Shown: positions 44,704 through 57,405, counted from the first letter of the stretch. The stretch: DNA of 64,000 nucleotides from Irpex lacteus (GCA_001986395.2 MQVO02000002.1:2418001-2482000); one strand, 5' to 3'. The notes: generated by a model not told the origin, from the letters alone. Numbers and translations: made by a program.

Positions 44704-46256
44704 TTATTTCTTCAACAACAGTGGTACGGGCATTGGCTCGTTGAACAGGCCCGCAAGCAGATTCTTCACTGCCAGACTCGCCATCGTAAAGCGAGTCTCG
44801 TTCGTTGCGCTTCCTATATGGGGAACGATAACACACCTAGTACGCAATAAATATCCGATCAGCGAAGTAATATATCTGCATTCAAATGACATCTCACCGT
44901 GGCTCCTTGACCAACGCATGGTCAGCACCAACGTTGGGTTCACCCTCAACAACATCGACACCAGCACCCCATATCCACCCTTCCCTCAACGCCTTCGCCA
45001 AAGCCTCTGAATCCACAAGCGTACCCCTCGCCGTATTCACCAACACGCTCGTCTTCTTCATCTTCCGCAAGAACTCCTCATTGACGATGTGATACGTCTC
45101 TGGTCCTCCAGGCGCAAGCACAAACACCACATCACTCTCCTTAGCCACCTCCTCTAGACTTCCCCTCCTGAGTTCGCGCAATCCGAACTTCGCTCTCAGT
45201 CGCTCTTCGGCCTCAGGGTTGGATTTAGACGAAGGGTTGGACGTGAAGATGCATGAGGTGAAGCCGAAGGGGATGAGTCGGGAGAGGGTGGCTTGGGAGA
45301 TGCGGCCGAACCCAATGAACCCGGCTGTGCGGGTTTGAGTGAGTGGGTTTGTGCTCAGTTGCGGACCGCAGAAGGCGTAGGGAGCCCATGGAGGCCACTA
45401 TATTGTTCCATATATGTGTTTGAGTTATAACCGGAGTTAGAGAGGATTAAGGAGCGTGGAAGGTGTACGTGCCTCGCCTTTTCCCGCCGATTCTACTGCT
45501 TGTCTGCCATTACGACCAGCCATGAGAGCGAGCATGACTGTGATGTCTGCAACTGAGACGTAGAAAGGTTTGAGTCAGTGAGAGGATTGTGATGGAGTGC
45601 TGTCGTTGGATTTTACCAGCTTCTGTTAGGACATCCGGAGTGTATCCTACCTTGATATCACGCTGTGCTGCTGTCTGAACGTCGACGTGTTCTTCATATT
45701 CACAGTAATTCAGCACTCTTCACGTACAAACGTTTAGGAGAGTCGCTTACCGTATCCCACAGACATGGTAGAAATGACTCTGAGACTAGGCCCAGCTAGT
45801 CAAATACCAGAATGAGTGTATGACGTCGGACATGTCTCCAAGCACTGCTTACCTGCCTCAATCACTTCTGCATCGACCTTCATTGCTGCAAATTAGCCAT
45901 CACCTATAGTCTCGCGGAGTTGCATAACAACTCGCCTTATCGACAATAGTGGCTAGTATACCTGCGGCTCCAGGGACGTTATCCAAGACCCATTGCCTAT
46001 CAGCAGCCTTATCATGAGGCCACAAGACGACCTAGAACAATCAGAGTGGGTCGCTCAATTATTCTACCAGTAATACCGATTGTAAGTATGGAGAGCTTAC
46101 ATCTAGCTCTGGACGATCGTGTAGAAGTGGCATGACATCCACTCCCATGTCGCGCAAGATGACGACCTTGAGTTTGTTCGAGTCGGTAGTAGCCCTAACA
46201 TGAGAGGCGATAGACGTTAGTCGGTGAGTAGCATTAGTCAATGTAGAAGCAGACAT
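44704..46256 (-). CDS. D-2-hydroxyacid dehydrogenase (glyoxylate/hydroxypyruvate reductase type)
   Basis: NAD(P)-dependent reductase of 2-keto acids such as glyoxylate or hydroxypyruvate. The first ATG of the frame is at 46256 ([20 protein letters not shown], then [20 protein letters not shown]). Small exons follow through the substrate domain, including [20 protein letters not shown] and [12 protein letters not shown]. The Rossmann motif is in [18 protein letters not shown] (GxGxxS type). Catalytic residues are all present: Arg in [13 protein letters not shown], Glu in [10 protein letters not shown] and His in [13 protein letters not shown]. The C-terminus is [20 protein letters not shown] with the stop at 44704. 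About nine exons. The exact substrate cannot be told from sequence. Confidence 0.9.
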
Positions 46257-46711
46257 GATGGTTGGGTGCAAGTGAGTAATCTTGCCAGAGGCCTAAGTTC
46301 GATGGTTCTTCACACGAGAGTTGTCTGGAAAGACGGTCATTCGCAGTTGAGTCGGATTATTTGGCAGGAATGAGCGGCCCGTTGCCACGGTCAAGCGGTA
46401 AAGAGGTCCGAGTCCATACGAGTCATGTCAGACTTGGAAGACTAGTATTACATACGTACACTGAATAAGTATGTGGCATTAATCCCTTATAGGTAGTACT
46501 TCAGGCTATTGGGAACCTTGACTCTCTTACCAGCATTATCCCGACCCACCCTTCCGTCCCAGGACCCTCCAAAGGCCGAAAATTGCCTTGTTTGGTCATT
46601 TTCTCGATTCAACGCCGCGAATTCCCATAGGCTACTGCGTTATAGCGCCTTCGGAATGGACCATCGCAATTCGACACAAAGATGATAATCATTATTTATA
46701 AAGACGCCGGC
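46257..46711. other. Intergenic region between URA5 and the dehydrogenase
   Basis: 455 bases with the dehydrogenase promoter and URA5 3' flank. No other feature recognised. Confidence 0.5.
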
Positions 46712-47470
46712 TCATACATCTTTCACGCCGTACTCATCCCGATAGAGTTGCATGCTTTTCAGCTCCTCTGTCTTGCCATGCGCCTCTAACCAAGCCATCA
46801 GATGTCTCATCTTCAAGATGGTAGACACCCTGCCAGTACCACCGACCAGCTTCTCCACCTCCTCGATCATACTCTGCCCCTCTCGACCGACCTCCTCTCT
46901 GTCGAGTAACAGCACGGCACCAACGACCTCTCCACCTTCTCTAATGACGTTGTCAATAGCGCCTCGGATAGCCTTGCCGGATGTCGCGACGTCGTCGAGG
47001 ACGAGCACTCTCTTGCCTTTCACAGGCGCACCGACCATCACTCCACCTTCCCCATGATCCTTTGCCTCCTTTCTATCATACGCAAAACCTACGTCGACGC
47101 CGTGATCTCGATGAAGTAGAAGTGCCGTGCAAGCACCGAATGGAATGCCCTTGTATGCAGGACCGAAGATGATGTCGAACTCTGGGATGCCGGGCTCTCC
47201 TGCTGCGGAAGCTTTGAGGGAGGCGGCTACGGTGGATGCATAGGCCGAGCAGAGGGTGTCGAGAGCAGCGCCGTCAGCAATTAGACCAGCATTGAAGAAG
47301 TACGGCGAGATCCTGATGGAAGCGGACGCGCAGGATGATTAAGGACTGAAGAAAGGAGGGAAGAGAAGGACGGACCGGCCTGATTTGAGGGTGAAGGTAC
47401 CGAACTTGAGCGCGCCAACGGCCATGCCACGCTCGATGAGTTCTGTCTGGTAAGTAGAGAGTGAGGACAT
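46712..47470 (-). CDS. URA5: Orotate phosphoribosyltransferase
   Basis: Fifth step of de novo pyrimidine synthesis: orotate plus PRPP gives orotidine 5'-phosphate and pyrophosphate. Starts MSSLSTYQTELIERGMAVGA at 47470, then LKFGTFTLKSGR; a single intron (donor GTCCGT, acceptor ATCAG, about 47377-47310) joins to ISPYFFNAGLIADGAALDT. The orotate and PRPP sites are seen in FDIIFGPAYKGIPFGACTAL, GVDVGFAYDRKEAKDHGEGG and the PRPP loop KRVLVLDDVATSGKAIRGAI. Ends MQLYRDEYGVKDV at 46712. Length about 229 residues fits fungal URA5. Cytosolic. The donor GTCCGT is less usual than the GTRNGT used elsewhere in the window but is needed to keep the frame. Confidence 0.95.
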
Positions 47471-48583
47471 GGCGGTGAGGTATAGGACAGTTTTGGGAGG
47501 TGGTGGTTAGGGAGTAAATGTAAGCTATGCAATACTCGAAAAACTCGTCAACGATCGATTTCAATCTTACTTCAAGAGTTAATTACCGAGATAAGATAAG
47601 AATTATACGTCGCGCTTATCGCCTAAACCAGGTACTTAATTCCCGCCGATCGTTTCGTCCCCGCATGTCTCGGAGTGTCGTCGTCGGGGTCAACACGTTC
47701 GTCAGGGGCAAAAATGATTAGGCATTACAGCGATTTCGATTTATTGTAAGTATGTCCGTGTCCTTTTCACATAGTTCGTGCTATGAGTAATCGATGTGCT
47801 ACCCAGTCGGTTTCAGCAAAGTCTTGACAAGACATCGTAGGTCCTCTAAATATGTATGGACGATTTTGTAACCCATCAATATTGTAACGCCTCGTATTAT
47901 TGCTGTTAATTCCCACCCCAATATCGAGATCCAATACGCAAGACGTCCTGGCCTTCGGCATCACTAGAATCTATCATCAGCCAGCAACACTGCTGCACAT
48001 TATTTTCTGCCACTTCTCTGCTGCAAGTTAGCTCCCCAAGCCTCAGAGGCTATATTCTCTGAAGGCTCGTAACATCTGTTTAAACTCGAGGACCAGCTCC
48101 GGAATAACGTAAGTATTCAAGTTCGCCTGAATTATAAGTTAACAAACATTGTGTGGGCCACGAGAGATCAGAGGTCTTGCTCCGACCATGTTATGTCAGT
48201 ATGCTCCTATTCCCCATGGACTCGAAAGAAGTGGTAGCAGCATTTCCCCGAACTTCTCCACTGACTATTGACCAGACCTCGACTCAGTTTAGTCTTGAAC
48301 TGATTTTTCAGCTGCCAGCGAGTCTTCGATCGCTATTCTATCTTCAGGACGTTGGGATGACTCGTTGATAAATATTGCAACTAGGGTTACTGTTATACAC
48401 CTGTTGCGATAAGTCTGCAGGTAAGTCTTGGGTATTCAGCATCGTCCAGCCGTTACTAGAGCTACTGACCATAATATAAACATGCAGATGGCTAGCGTGG
48501 TTTAGCCGGTGGCTGGTATTTCTATACAACAGAATATTCCTTTACCTTACCAGTCTACTACCAAACTCCACTACACAATGCAT
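47471..48583. other. Gene-free AT-rich stretch
   Basis: About 1.1 kb between the URA5 start and the 3' end of the deaminase. It has lower GC than its neighbours and only short frames without domains. No inverted-repeat ends or RNA gene found by eye. Confidence 0.5.
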
Positions 48584-49111
48584 TCAACGTCCTGCTCGGG
48601 CCACCTCCAGGCATTTATCTTCCAGACCTTTGACCCATATCACCTCTATTCCAGCACCCTTCAGACGCTGTGCACCCTCGCAGTTGACGAAATCATCAGG
48701 TTCGCCCACTCCAATAAAGCATCGTCGGATCTGCGCTTCAATGATTGCATTAGCGCACGGTGCTAAACCAGATGTCCTAACGGAACAAGGCTCCATCGTA
48801 GTATAGATGTCAGCCTGTGCGAGCACACTCTCCACGGTTGCATCTTGTGGCAAATTTGGGACAAGTCGGTGTAAGTCTTCCTTTGAGTACGCTCTGACCT
48901 TAGTCAGTGCGTTCGCCTCTGCGTGCGTGTTCCCTTCGAGTTCCCTGGAATACCCACTGGCTAGGATGATGGGTTTTGGAGAGGAATCCACGTTGACGGT
49001 AATGACTGCACCGACGCAGAAGGCCGTGGGAGACGGAGTACATTTCTGAGCCTCCTCTAGTGCGAGTTGAAGCATTTCAACATGCACATCGTCGCTGGAA
49101 AGGGTAGTCAT
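48584..49111 (-). CDS. Cytidine-deaminase-fold protein, probable RIB2-type DRAP deaminase
   Basis: Zinc-dependent deaminase, about 175 residues in one exon. The start at 49111 gives MTTLSSDDVHVEMLQLALEE; the frame remains open further upstream into the antisense of SPT6, but that part is low-complexity Ser and is rejected. The fold is seen in SPTAFCVGAVITVN, SGYSRELEGNTHAEANALTK with the zinc His and catalytic Glu (HAE), and TTMEPCSVRTSGLAPCANAI with the two zinc cysteines. The ending is CFIGVGEPDDFVNCEGAQRL and WVKGLEDKCLEVARAGR. It resembles the C-terminal deaminase part of yeast Rib2, which acts on the pyrimidine intermediate of riboflavin synthesis; here it stands alone without the pseudouridine synthase part. 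A different nucleotide substrate cannot be excluded. Confidence 0.75.
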   Translation of the reverse strand: MTTLSSDDVHVEMLQLALEEAQKCTPSPTAFCVGAVITVNVDSSPKPIILASGYSRELEGNTHAEANALTKVRAYSKEDLHRLVPNLPQDATVESVLAQADIYTTMEPCSVRTSGLAPCANAIIEAQIRRCFIGVGEPDDFVNCEGAQRLKGAGIEVIWVKGLEDKCLEVARAGR

Positions 49112-49355
49112 TTCTATATACAAATCAACATCCTCGTTGCCGTATTCATGTAAAGTACAACCACCTTCGTGAGAGTTGCGAACAGACAGCGTTCGTGCTC
49201 GAGGTCGACCATTCACCGCGCCGTGACATGCCGTTTCTGTTGTGACATGCTGTGACATGTACGTGACATACCTGTGACACTTTCCATTTGCGCGACTGAC
49301 TTGAGCGAGCCTGGGGCGCGCATGAGATGCCACCCGCTTCTTCGTCCTAACCACC

Positions 49356-52300
49356 ATGTCATCGCCAATCGCAGACCCTGCGACGAGCATACGCCCCGAG
49401 GACGAAGATGATCCAATGCAGGGATCCGGAGCAGAGGAGGAGGGCGAAGGCGACGTTCCAGACGCTGCTGCAGCGTCGGACGATAGTTCGGAGGAACCTG
49501 AAGAAGACGAAGAGGAGGCGCGGCGCATAAGAGAAGGGTTCATCGTAGATGAGGACGAGGACGAGGAAGAGGACGACGAGGAAGAGAAGAAAAGGAGGCG
49601 CAAAAAGCGCAGGCGCCATAGACGAGGTACGCACCGTTAGGTCATAACGTAGGTATTCTCTCACTTATTATTCACACAGAGCGTGAGCGGGAAGAAGAGG
49701 AGGCCTTGGAGGAGGATGATTTGGACCTCCTCGAAGAGAATACCGGTGCTTCCTTCAAACACAGACTAACTCGTTTACGACGCGCGCCTGGTTCACCCTC
49801 TGCACGCTCTTCTGGCAAGCGCAAGGCTGTGGTAGAATCCTCCGACGATGACCTGGACAACGATGACCTAGAATTGCCGAAAGTACAAGACATACACAAC
49901 ATCTGGGATGACGAAAGAGGTGGTGGACGAGACGATGAGGATGACGCAGACATGGATGACCTGGACAACTTCATAGACGATGAAGATGAGGATGAGCAAG
50001 GTGTTGTCATGGATGAAGAGGAGCGAGAGGAACGGAGACGCGAAAGACGACGTCTGGAGAAGGAGAGGAGAAAGGCCATGGGTTCACGCCCTGAACTATC
50101 GGGAATTGATGCGAAGTACGTCCCTGTACAACTCAGTGACGCTAATTTGAGCTTACAACCTATAGTGCTTGGGATGAGATCTACGAAGTCTTTGGGGATG
50201 GACACGACTATGACTGGGCATTGGTTGATGACGATGAAGCTCCTGCTGAGGATGAGCAACAAAAGTCAGAAATGAAGTACCAGGATGTAAGTCAAGACGG
50301 TATACCCAATATCAACCATGCATACTCATACACTGTATATATAGGTCTTTGAGCCATCGGAAATAAAAGCTCGCATGCTCACGGAAGATGATGATCTTAT
50401 CCGCCAGCATGACACCCCGGAGCGCATGCAACTTGCCAACTCCTCTCTATCGCAATCCTCAACTCTCGCCTTTCAAGACCCTCTCACTGAGAACGACTTG
50501 GATGACGCTGCATCTTGGGTCATCACGCGTTTGTCACCGGAGACAGAGAGAGCGTTCTTCCGGCCGGATGGGCAGTTCCATGCATACCTCTCTGACCTCG
50601 TACAGGCTGTATCGTATGCACTTCGGTTCCTCTTCATCCAAGAGTTCGAGGTTCCTTATATCTGGACGCACAAGAAGGATTATATTACATACTTCAACCC
50701 CGACAATCCTAGGATGAAGATCGAGCTGCTCTCGTTGGAGAACCTATGGCGCGTGTACTCTTTGGGTCAGAAGTACAGGTCTCTGGTGGATCGTCGGAAG
50801 GCCCTAGACTCGCATTACGCCCGTTTAGGCGCTACGGACGATTATTACGAGAATGAGATACGGAAGAGGGTCGAGAGCGTGGAAATGGTTGCTGACGCGA
50901 CCGAATGGTTGACCATGAAGCACCGCGATGTCAAGAAGCTCAAGTTTGACATGGCGTTTCACGATGACGAGGAACAACCGGATGCTAAACATTGGAAGGC
51001 ACCGAGTAGGGTATCAGCCTATGAGATTGCCAAGAAGAGCATAGTATCCAAGCTTGCTGAGGTAAGTCCTAGTGTAGTGCTACGTCAAGAATGCTGAAGC
51101 TGAATACGTCTTGACACAGGGTTTCGGTATCCAGCCCCATGAGGTTGTACAGAACTTCATGTCTCGCAGTACAACGCATTTCCTCCAGGAGCAGGAGCTC
51201 AGCCCGCAGGCATATGCCGAAACTTATGCTGACCCGGACCCGTCAAAGGCTCAGTCCCCAGAAGAGCTTTTGCGACGTGCGCGCATGATTCTGGCGACAG
51301 AGCTAGGCAAAGATCCTTTGCTGCGACAGGAGATGAGGAACGTCTTCAAGATAGATGCGCTTGTATCCGTCTTACCTACTGAGCGTGGCGTGTCCAAAAT
51401 CGACGAGCATCACAAGTACTTCGTACGTTAATTTCGCTAGGCATCTGCTTTTCCTCACCAATTACTGAGCTTCCTCTAGAACTTCAAGTACTTGCATCAG
51501 AAGCGAGCCATTGAGATGCTTGATTCAGAGCAATTCCTATACATCCTTGAAGCCGAGGCACAGCATCTCGTCACCGTCTCCATAACTCTTCCGCCAGATG
51601 TTACGGGAGCCTTCGAAAGACGGCTAAATGAAGCCTTTGCCTCAGACAGCTACAGCGAGACCGCTCGAGCCTGGAACGAAGAGCGTCTCAGAGTGGTTCA
51701 AGAGACTCTCCAGCAGCACCTTATCCCAAGTGCTACTAAGTGGACACGCGAATGGATCCGCGAGGAAGCAGAGGAATCGCTTTGCAAGAAATGTGCTCAT
51801 ACTCTTCGAAAAGTACGTTGTCCACAAGTTTTGCCTTCTTCCATATTTAACGTGTCATATGGTGCTGTAGCACATCAATGCTGCTCCGTATGTTACTCGG
51901 GACTTGGAGAAAGGCGATACATCCTCTGTCTTGGCTGTCTCATGGGGTAAAGGTGATCCTCACAAGGATCCTATCACATTGGTGTTCTTGGACGAAGCCG
52001 GCCGCTTGCGTGAACATACGCGAGTCGACAATTTGTCTGACAAGGACAATGTTGACGAGTTTAGGGATATTCTGAAGCGTCGACAACCAAACGTCATCGT
52101 ACTGGGCGGATTCACTGTGGCGACATACAAGTTACAGCAACGCCTCCAGGAAGTCCTCAGTGGTCAGAGTAGTCAGCAAGATCTGAGCAATCCGGCATGG
52201 GACTCTGCGGACAACGAACGTTTCGATATCCCCGTCATATATGTCTTCGATGAGGTCGCGAGAATGTATCAGCACAGCAAACGTGCGGCCGAGGAGTTCA

Positions 52301-54666
52301 GCGCGCTGAGCGATATCGCGAAATACTGCATTGGTTTGGCGCGGTACGTTCAGAGTCCTCTGAACGAGTTTGCAGCTCTCGGCTCAGACGTTACGACCAT
52401 CAATCTTCACGAGTTAACGAGCGAGGAATACCAGCAGTTGGTGAGTTGTCGTCACTTTTGAGCCTCAGTAATGATTGATTCACTCTCCATTATAGATACC
52501 CAAGGAGAAGCTTCTCACTGCTTTAGAGCGTGTCCTTGTGGATATAACAAATAAGGTTGGCGTGGACATCAATCGCGCGGTCACCGATTCGTATTATCAA
52601 CACCTCCTCCCATTCGTGTGCGGTCTTGGCCCTCGCAAAGCGCAGGTTCTGGTCAAGAAGATTGCTGCAATCGTATGTTCTAGTTCTTGTTGTTTTACGA
52701 CAATTTGGCGCTTATCATCAATTCGCTCTAGGGTGGCACGCTCATGAACCGCGACCAATTCATTCGCAATAGTCTTCTGACCACGAAGGTTTTCTTGAAC
52801 GCAGCTGGGTTCCTCAAGATCACCCAAGACTCCAGCTTTGCTCGACCGTCAAAGAATCGTCACAACGAGGATTCAGATATCGCGGACCCCCTTGATTCCA
52901 CGCGCATACATCCGGAGGATTACGAACTCGCACGAAAGATGGCCATGGACGCTCAGGATGAGGACGAAGAGGACCATCAGGGAGAGCATCCGTCAGCCGT
53001 GGTCTCAAATCTCTTGGTGCGACCTGACAAGGAGAAGATACTTTCCGACCTGAACCTCGACGACTTCGCCGTGAACATGTACCAGACCAACCAGGATAGG
53101 AAGGCGAACACCTTGGAACTCATCCGAGAAGAGCTGGTGAAGCCGTTCAGAGAGCTTCGTGACGATTTCAAACTGCCAAAGCATTGGGATATTCTGACGA
53201 TGCTGACGGGCGAGACACAGAAGACGTTGAAGATCGGCCTTATTGTCTCGGCTGCAGTCATCCGCGCGAAGGCGAACATCACCTTCGTGCGTCTCGATTC
53301 CGGCGTGGAGGGCATCATCACGAAGTCATATCTTACGGAATCGGGACAAGAGGACTGCGAGAAGGTCGTGAAGAGAGGGCAGCTCATTACTGCTGTGATC
53401 ATCAACATCAAATCGCCTGAAGAGGATGCTCCCCCTTCCCCGTTCACAGTCGAGTTGTCTGCTCGCCCTGTCGACGTCAGCCCTGGAGATAGTCAGTTCC
53501 GTCGAGTGAAGCACGACGAGGCGTGGAATCATGCTCAGCATGATCGGGATAGCGACATGCAGGCGCGGAAGAAGCGAGCGGAGGTGGACAAGTCGAGGCG
53601 TGTTATCAAGCATCCGAACTTCCACAACTTCAACGCTCTCCAGGCGGAGGCATACCTTGAGAAGCAGCAGCGAGGAGATGTTGTCATTCGGCCATCGTCG
53701 AAGGGGGCTAATCACCTTGCTGTCACTTGGAAGGTGGAAGACGGGTTGTATCAACACATCGACGTCGTTGATGCTGACGCGGACCCCAATGGTCAGAGCG
53801 TCGGCACTAGGCTCATTGTCGACGCGACTCACCAGTACTCTGATCTGGACGAGTTGATTGTAAACCACGTTCAGGCCATGAACAGGAAGGTCGAGGAGCT
53901 CATGATGCACGACAAGTTCAAGCCTGGCCCTCAAGAGGAGTTGCGTAAGTTGCTCATCTACGTTCACATTCTTTGTACTCAAGGCTGACACATTACGCTC
54001 TGTCAGACCTATTCCTCAAGAACTTCGTTGCTGCTAACCCGTCCAAGAGCGCGTATGGCTTCTCGCTGAACAGAAAAAAGCCTGGTCACTTCAACTTGTG
54101 CTTCTTGGCGAACAAGAACTCGACTGTTCAAGCATGGGTACGAGTTTTCATCCAAGTTCCATATCAATCATGCAGTAGCTAACCGTTGATACTTCCTGTA
54201 GCCTGTACGTGTAACTCCCGAAGCTTACTATCTCTTCGAGACGCCTGCAGCTGGTGTCCCAGAGCTATGTGACGCCTTCAAAGTTCGGTAAGCACCTATG
54301 AAAACCTTCAAATTTATACCACAGCTCATCCTTGTCCCTTGTAGGCACCTCCACGAGTCGCAAAGCGGAGGAGGCGCTGGCGGCGGCGTTGGTGGCAAGA
54401 CACCATACGGTGGACGCACACCCGCGCGTACGCCCGGTCCAGGAGCATCCGTCGGCGGTCACCAAACGCCTGGACGCATGTCCGTACGGAACTCCGCGTA
54501 TCCCAGTCGCACACCGAATCCTTATGGCGGTGCTTCGTCCTCTGCTGGTGGTCTGGGCGGTGTCACGCCGTATGGCGCTGGATACCAGACTCCAGGGCAC
54601 CCGTCGAGGTCGTCGAGACCGATTGCGCAGGACAGCGGGGGATGGGGCGGGGCGGGGAAGTGGTAA
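49356..54666 (+). CDS. SPT6: Transcription elongation factor and histone chaperone SPT6
   Basis: Travels with RNA polymerase II and reassembles nucleosomes. Starts [20 protein letters not shown] at 49356; the first two exons encode the long acidic N-terminus (many Asp/Glu runs, then [14 protein letters not shown]). The core follows: [59 protein letters not shown] (helix-turn-helix and YqgF parts), [20 protein letters not shown] (HhH), the S1 domain ([20 protein letters not shown]), then tandem SH2 ([40 protein letters not shown]). The tail is Gly-rich with repeated TPYGxRTPxRTPG-like motifs and ends GGWGGAGKW at TAA 54664-54666. About twelve exons. Domain order is complete. Confidence 0.96.
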
Positions 54667-54932
54667 ATGTGCTTGTGGTGCGGTGTATCCCTCGTTCTGT
54701 TAGTTGAAGTCGCGTCGTGTGTATGTTTCGCTCTGTTACTATCTTTGCGTCTTAGCTTAGTTTTATCTTGTCTTGTGCTGTTTTACTCGGACTGTGTAAT
54801 TGATTTCTCTATCACTCTATACCCCGTGTGACGATGCGTGTGAGCAAGGCACGATCCCTATGAAGTATGATTGTGAGAGGCTGTGGATTACACTTGTCTG
54901 TTATACGGCTATTGAGGTAGAGATTTAGGCTA

Positions 54933-55726
54933 TCATTTCCCCTTCTTCCATTCCTTCTTCTGAGTCGATGCTGCTGCCCTGTTTCCGAACAAGAAAGCAG
55001 AGGTTCGCTTGTCCGCACCAGTCTTGCGCGAGATATATGAAGTGCCTGAGAACATGATCTACGGCAACAAGCAACAGAGTGTCCGCGTGAGTCAAAGAAG
55101 GTAATATCGAGTACAAGACTTACGGTCCACCAGCCCCAGCCCGCAATGACGGCAGAGCCCAGAAAGACGACGAAAGCAAGAGCGCCGACTGACTTTGTGT
55201 TGTAGGAGGTCAGCGCAATGATTGAACATGCGATCGTCAGAGGTGTAAGCAGAGGGTGTGAAGAGCTGCTGGAGCTGGGAAGCTGAATTCCAATACCCGC
55301 GGGTGCCTTGGAATAAATAGGCGAGTATCAGCATGGAGAGCAGCGTGAAGGAGCAGAGAGAACTCACGTTGAATATGAGAGTTATACCTAGTGTTGCTAG
55401 AAGTATGCCACTATTGACAGCAAGGTACGACTCGAGGGGTGTCAGCACATTTCGTCGCTCATATGAGCTTTCAGAAATGTACAGTAGCAGGTGAGGGAAG
55501 AATATCATTGGTGTAGCCAAGGTTAACAGTCTATGGATAACAAAAGTATTCAACAATTGCATTGCTGCTTAGGTATAGCCACCTACATAGCCGTGGCGAC
55601 ATACGCCCAGAGCGTGACACTTGCTTCCTGTTGTGCATCCTGATTGAGGCGGCCTCCTGGTCTGTCGTCGACGATGGCAGGCTTGGGCTTGTTCGAGAGG
55701 TCGTCCAGTTCTATTTCGCTCGACAT
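54933..55726 (-). CDS. Uncharacterised four-helix membrane protein
   Basis: Not recognised by name. Starts [20 protein letters not shown] at 55726 with a soluble acidic N-terminus; an intron near 55590 leads to [20 protein letters not shown], then [35 protein letters not shown], after another intron [20 protein letters not shown] and [20 protein letters not shown], and a last exon [20 protein letters not shown] ending QKKEWKKGK at TGA 54933-54935. Four membrane spans and a basic C-terminal tail with a KKxK-like ending are visible, which may favour ER retention. About 180-190 residues. It shares a 277-base divergent promoter with the SCAMP gene. The pattern seems conserved in fungi, but function is unknown to me. 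Confidence 0.75.
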
Positions 55727-56003
55727 TTCCTACTTCTTGTCTTAGTCGTGGACGTTTGTAGAGAAGGCGTAAGTAGCTGCGGGTCGCTTGCCATTTTGCG
55801 AGCCACTTTGAACTCTGTCGTGTCCGTTCGCAGCAGCCACAGACAAGGCGTGTCAGTTGACGTACGCACGCCGAGCGCATCGCCGGCCGTTTCGGTGAGC
55901 ACGGCCTTCTCGCCCGGGATGATGCGGCTGCGCAACTGCGTGTGGGCAGATTGACTTTACTTCAGTTACATCTTGACCTCCTACGATATCTTATGTCCCT
56001 ACC

Positions 56004-57405
56004 ATGAGTGCGTGTCACAAGTCTTGCACTTCTACAACAGCTGGCTAACGACTATGTCTATGGCAGGTCAACTCACAGAAAACCCATTTGCTTCAACGCA
56101 TTCACTCGATACGAACCCCTTCGATGACCCCGCCCCGTATTCAGCAGCGACCTCCGCGTCCAACGTAAACAGCACGAAACTTCAAGACATTGAACAACGA
56201 GAACGCGATTTGGAGAGAAGAGAGGCTGAGCTCAACCAAAGAGCAGAACATATACGAACCCATGGGCGTAATAATTGGCCACCTTGTCCGTACCGCTCTT
56301 CCTCCGTTATTAATGACATCCATGACCTATGAACTTCTTCTTGTGCGACAGTCTACCCCATCATCTTCCACTCTATTCAGGAGGAAATACCAGAGGGCTC
56401 AAGAGCGTTGATCACAAAACTATACCAGCTATGGCTACTCCTCGGAGCTACACTTGTGCTCAACTTTGTCGCCTATCTTATCCTACTCATCTCCGGGGCG
56501 ACTGGTGCCCTTGGTGGCTTCGTCACCAGTATCATGTACGTGAAAGCTTTTGTAACGTTGCCTATTATCAGCTTACAGTCGAACTCTGCCAGCTTCGTAG
56601 TCTTCATCACGCCGCTTTCATTCTTCCTGTGGTATCGGTAAGCTCCTTCACATCCATCTATTATACCATCTACATCTTTCACTTCTGCAGACCGATTTAT
56701 AACGCTTACATGAAGGTACGTCTCTTGTATCCCCTACACGTCCGTTTCCAACGTTAGCTAACTGTTCGCAGGAACAAGCACTCTATTATTGTATGTTTCA
56801 CGGTCTTCTCATCACCAACGCTGTGTCGCGACTGTTTCATCCCATTCTCATCTCACCTCTCACAATAGATGTGTATTTCATATTTGGCGGGTTCCATCTA
56901 CTCTATTCAGCTTATGGGTACGTTGTGGCTACTACGCTATGGTATTCTCATGTCACTAACGTTACGTGCAGTATCATTGGTCCCCAAGGGTAATTCGCTT
57001 CCGTTGCTAAGAAGGTCAGAGTAAATGGGCGTCACAGCTAACTTCTGTGCCAACAGTTCCGGCGCTGCTGGTATCATTCAGACTATCTTGGCCTTCACAG
57101 GGGGTCACATCGTCGCTGGTGTCTTCTGCGCAATCGCCGCCGCAGGATGGACGGCCCAGGGCCTTGGAAATGCGTTCTTCTTCCGTCAGGTACGTCGATA
57201 TCACTGACGCAAAATTGATCCCTACCCTTATTCCTTCGTGTCAGATCTGGTACCATCGCAAGGCCGCAGGTCATACTTTCGAAAAGGTTAGTAGTGTGAA
57301 TTCTCGTGTTATTGGCCTGCGCTGGACCACTGATTGTACTACCGTTCTCAGGCGAAATCGGAGCTCGCCACACATGGCGCCAAGGCGTACTTTACACGAG
57401 GATGA
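56004..57405 (+). CDS. Secretory carrier-associated membrane protein (SCAMP)
   Basis: Tetraspan protein of post-Golgi and endosomal carriers. The best start is the ATG at 56004 (context ACCATGA): a 4-base coding exon, an intron 56008-56066, then QLTENPFASTHSLDTNPFDD with two NPF motifs, which bind EH-domain proteins. An unspliced ATG at 56054 is the alternative. A coiled coil follows (DIEQRERDLERREAELNQRA), then NWPP and, after an intron, FYPIIFHSIQEEIPEGSRAL. Four helices come next, with the family-typical PLSFFLWYRPIYNAYMKE before helix 3 or 4 and FHLLYSAYGIIGPQGSGAAG and GWTAQGLGNAFFFRQIWYHR after. The end is KAKSELATHGAKAYFTRG with TGA at 57403-57405. About eight introns. Confidence 0.9.

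Noticed and set aside
49112..49603. Ser-rich N-terminal extension of the deaminase frame
   Set aside because: It is the antisense of the acidic SPT6 N-terminus; the deaminase fold starts at the ATG at 49111.
49672..50262. Minus-strand Ser-rich frame of 196 codons
   Set aside because: Antisense shadow of the Asp/Glu-rich SPT6 exon.
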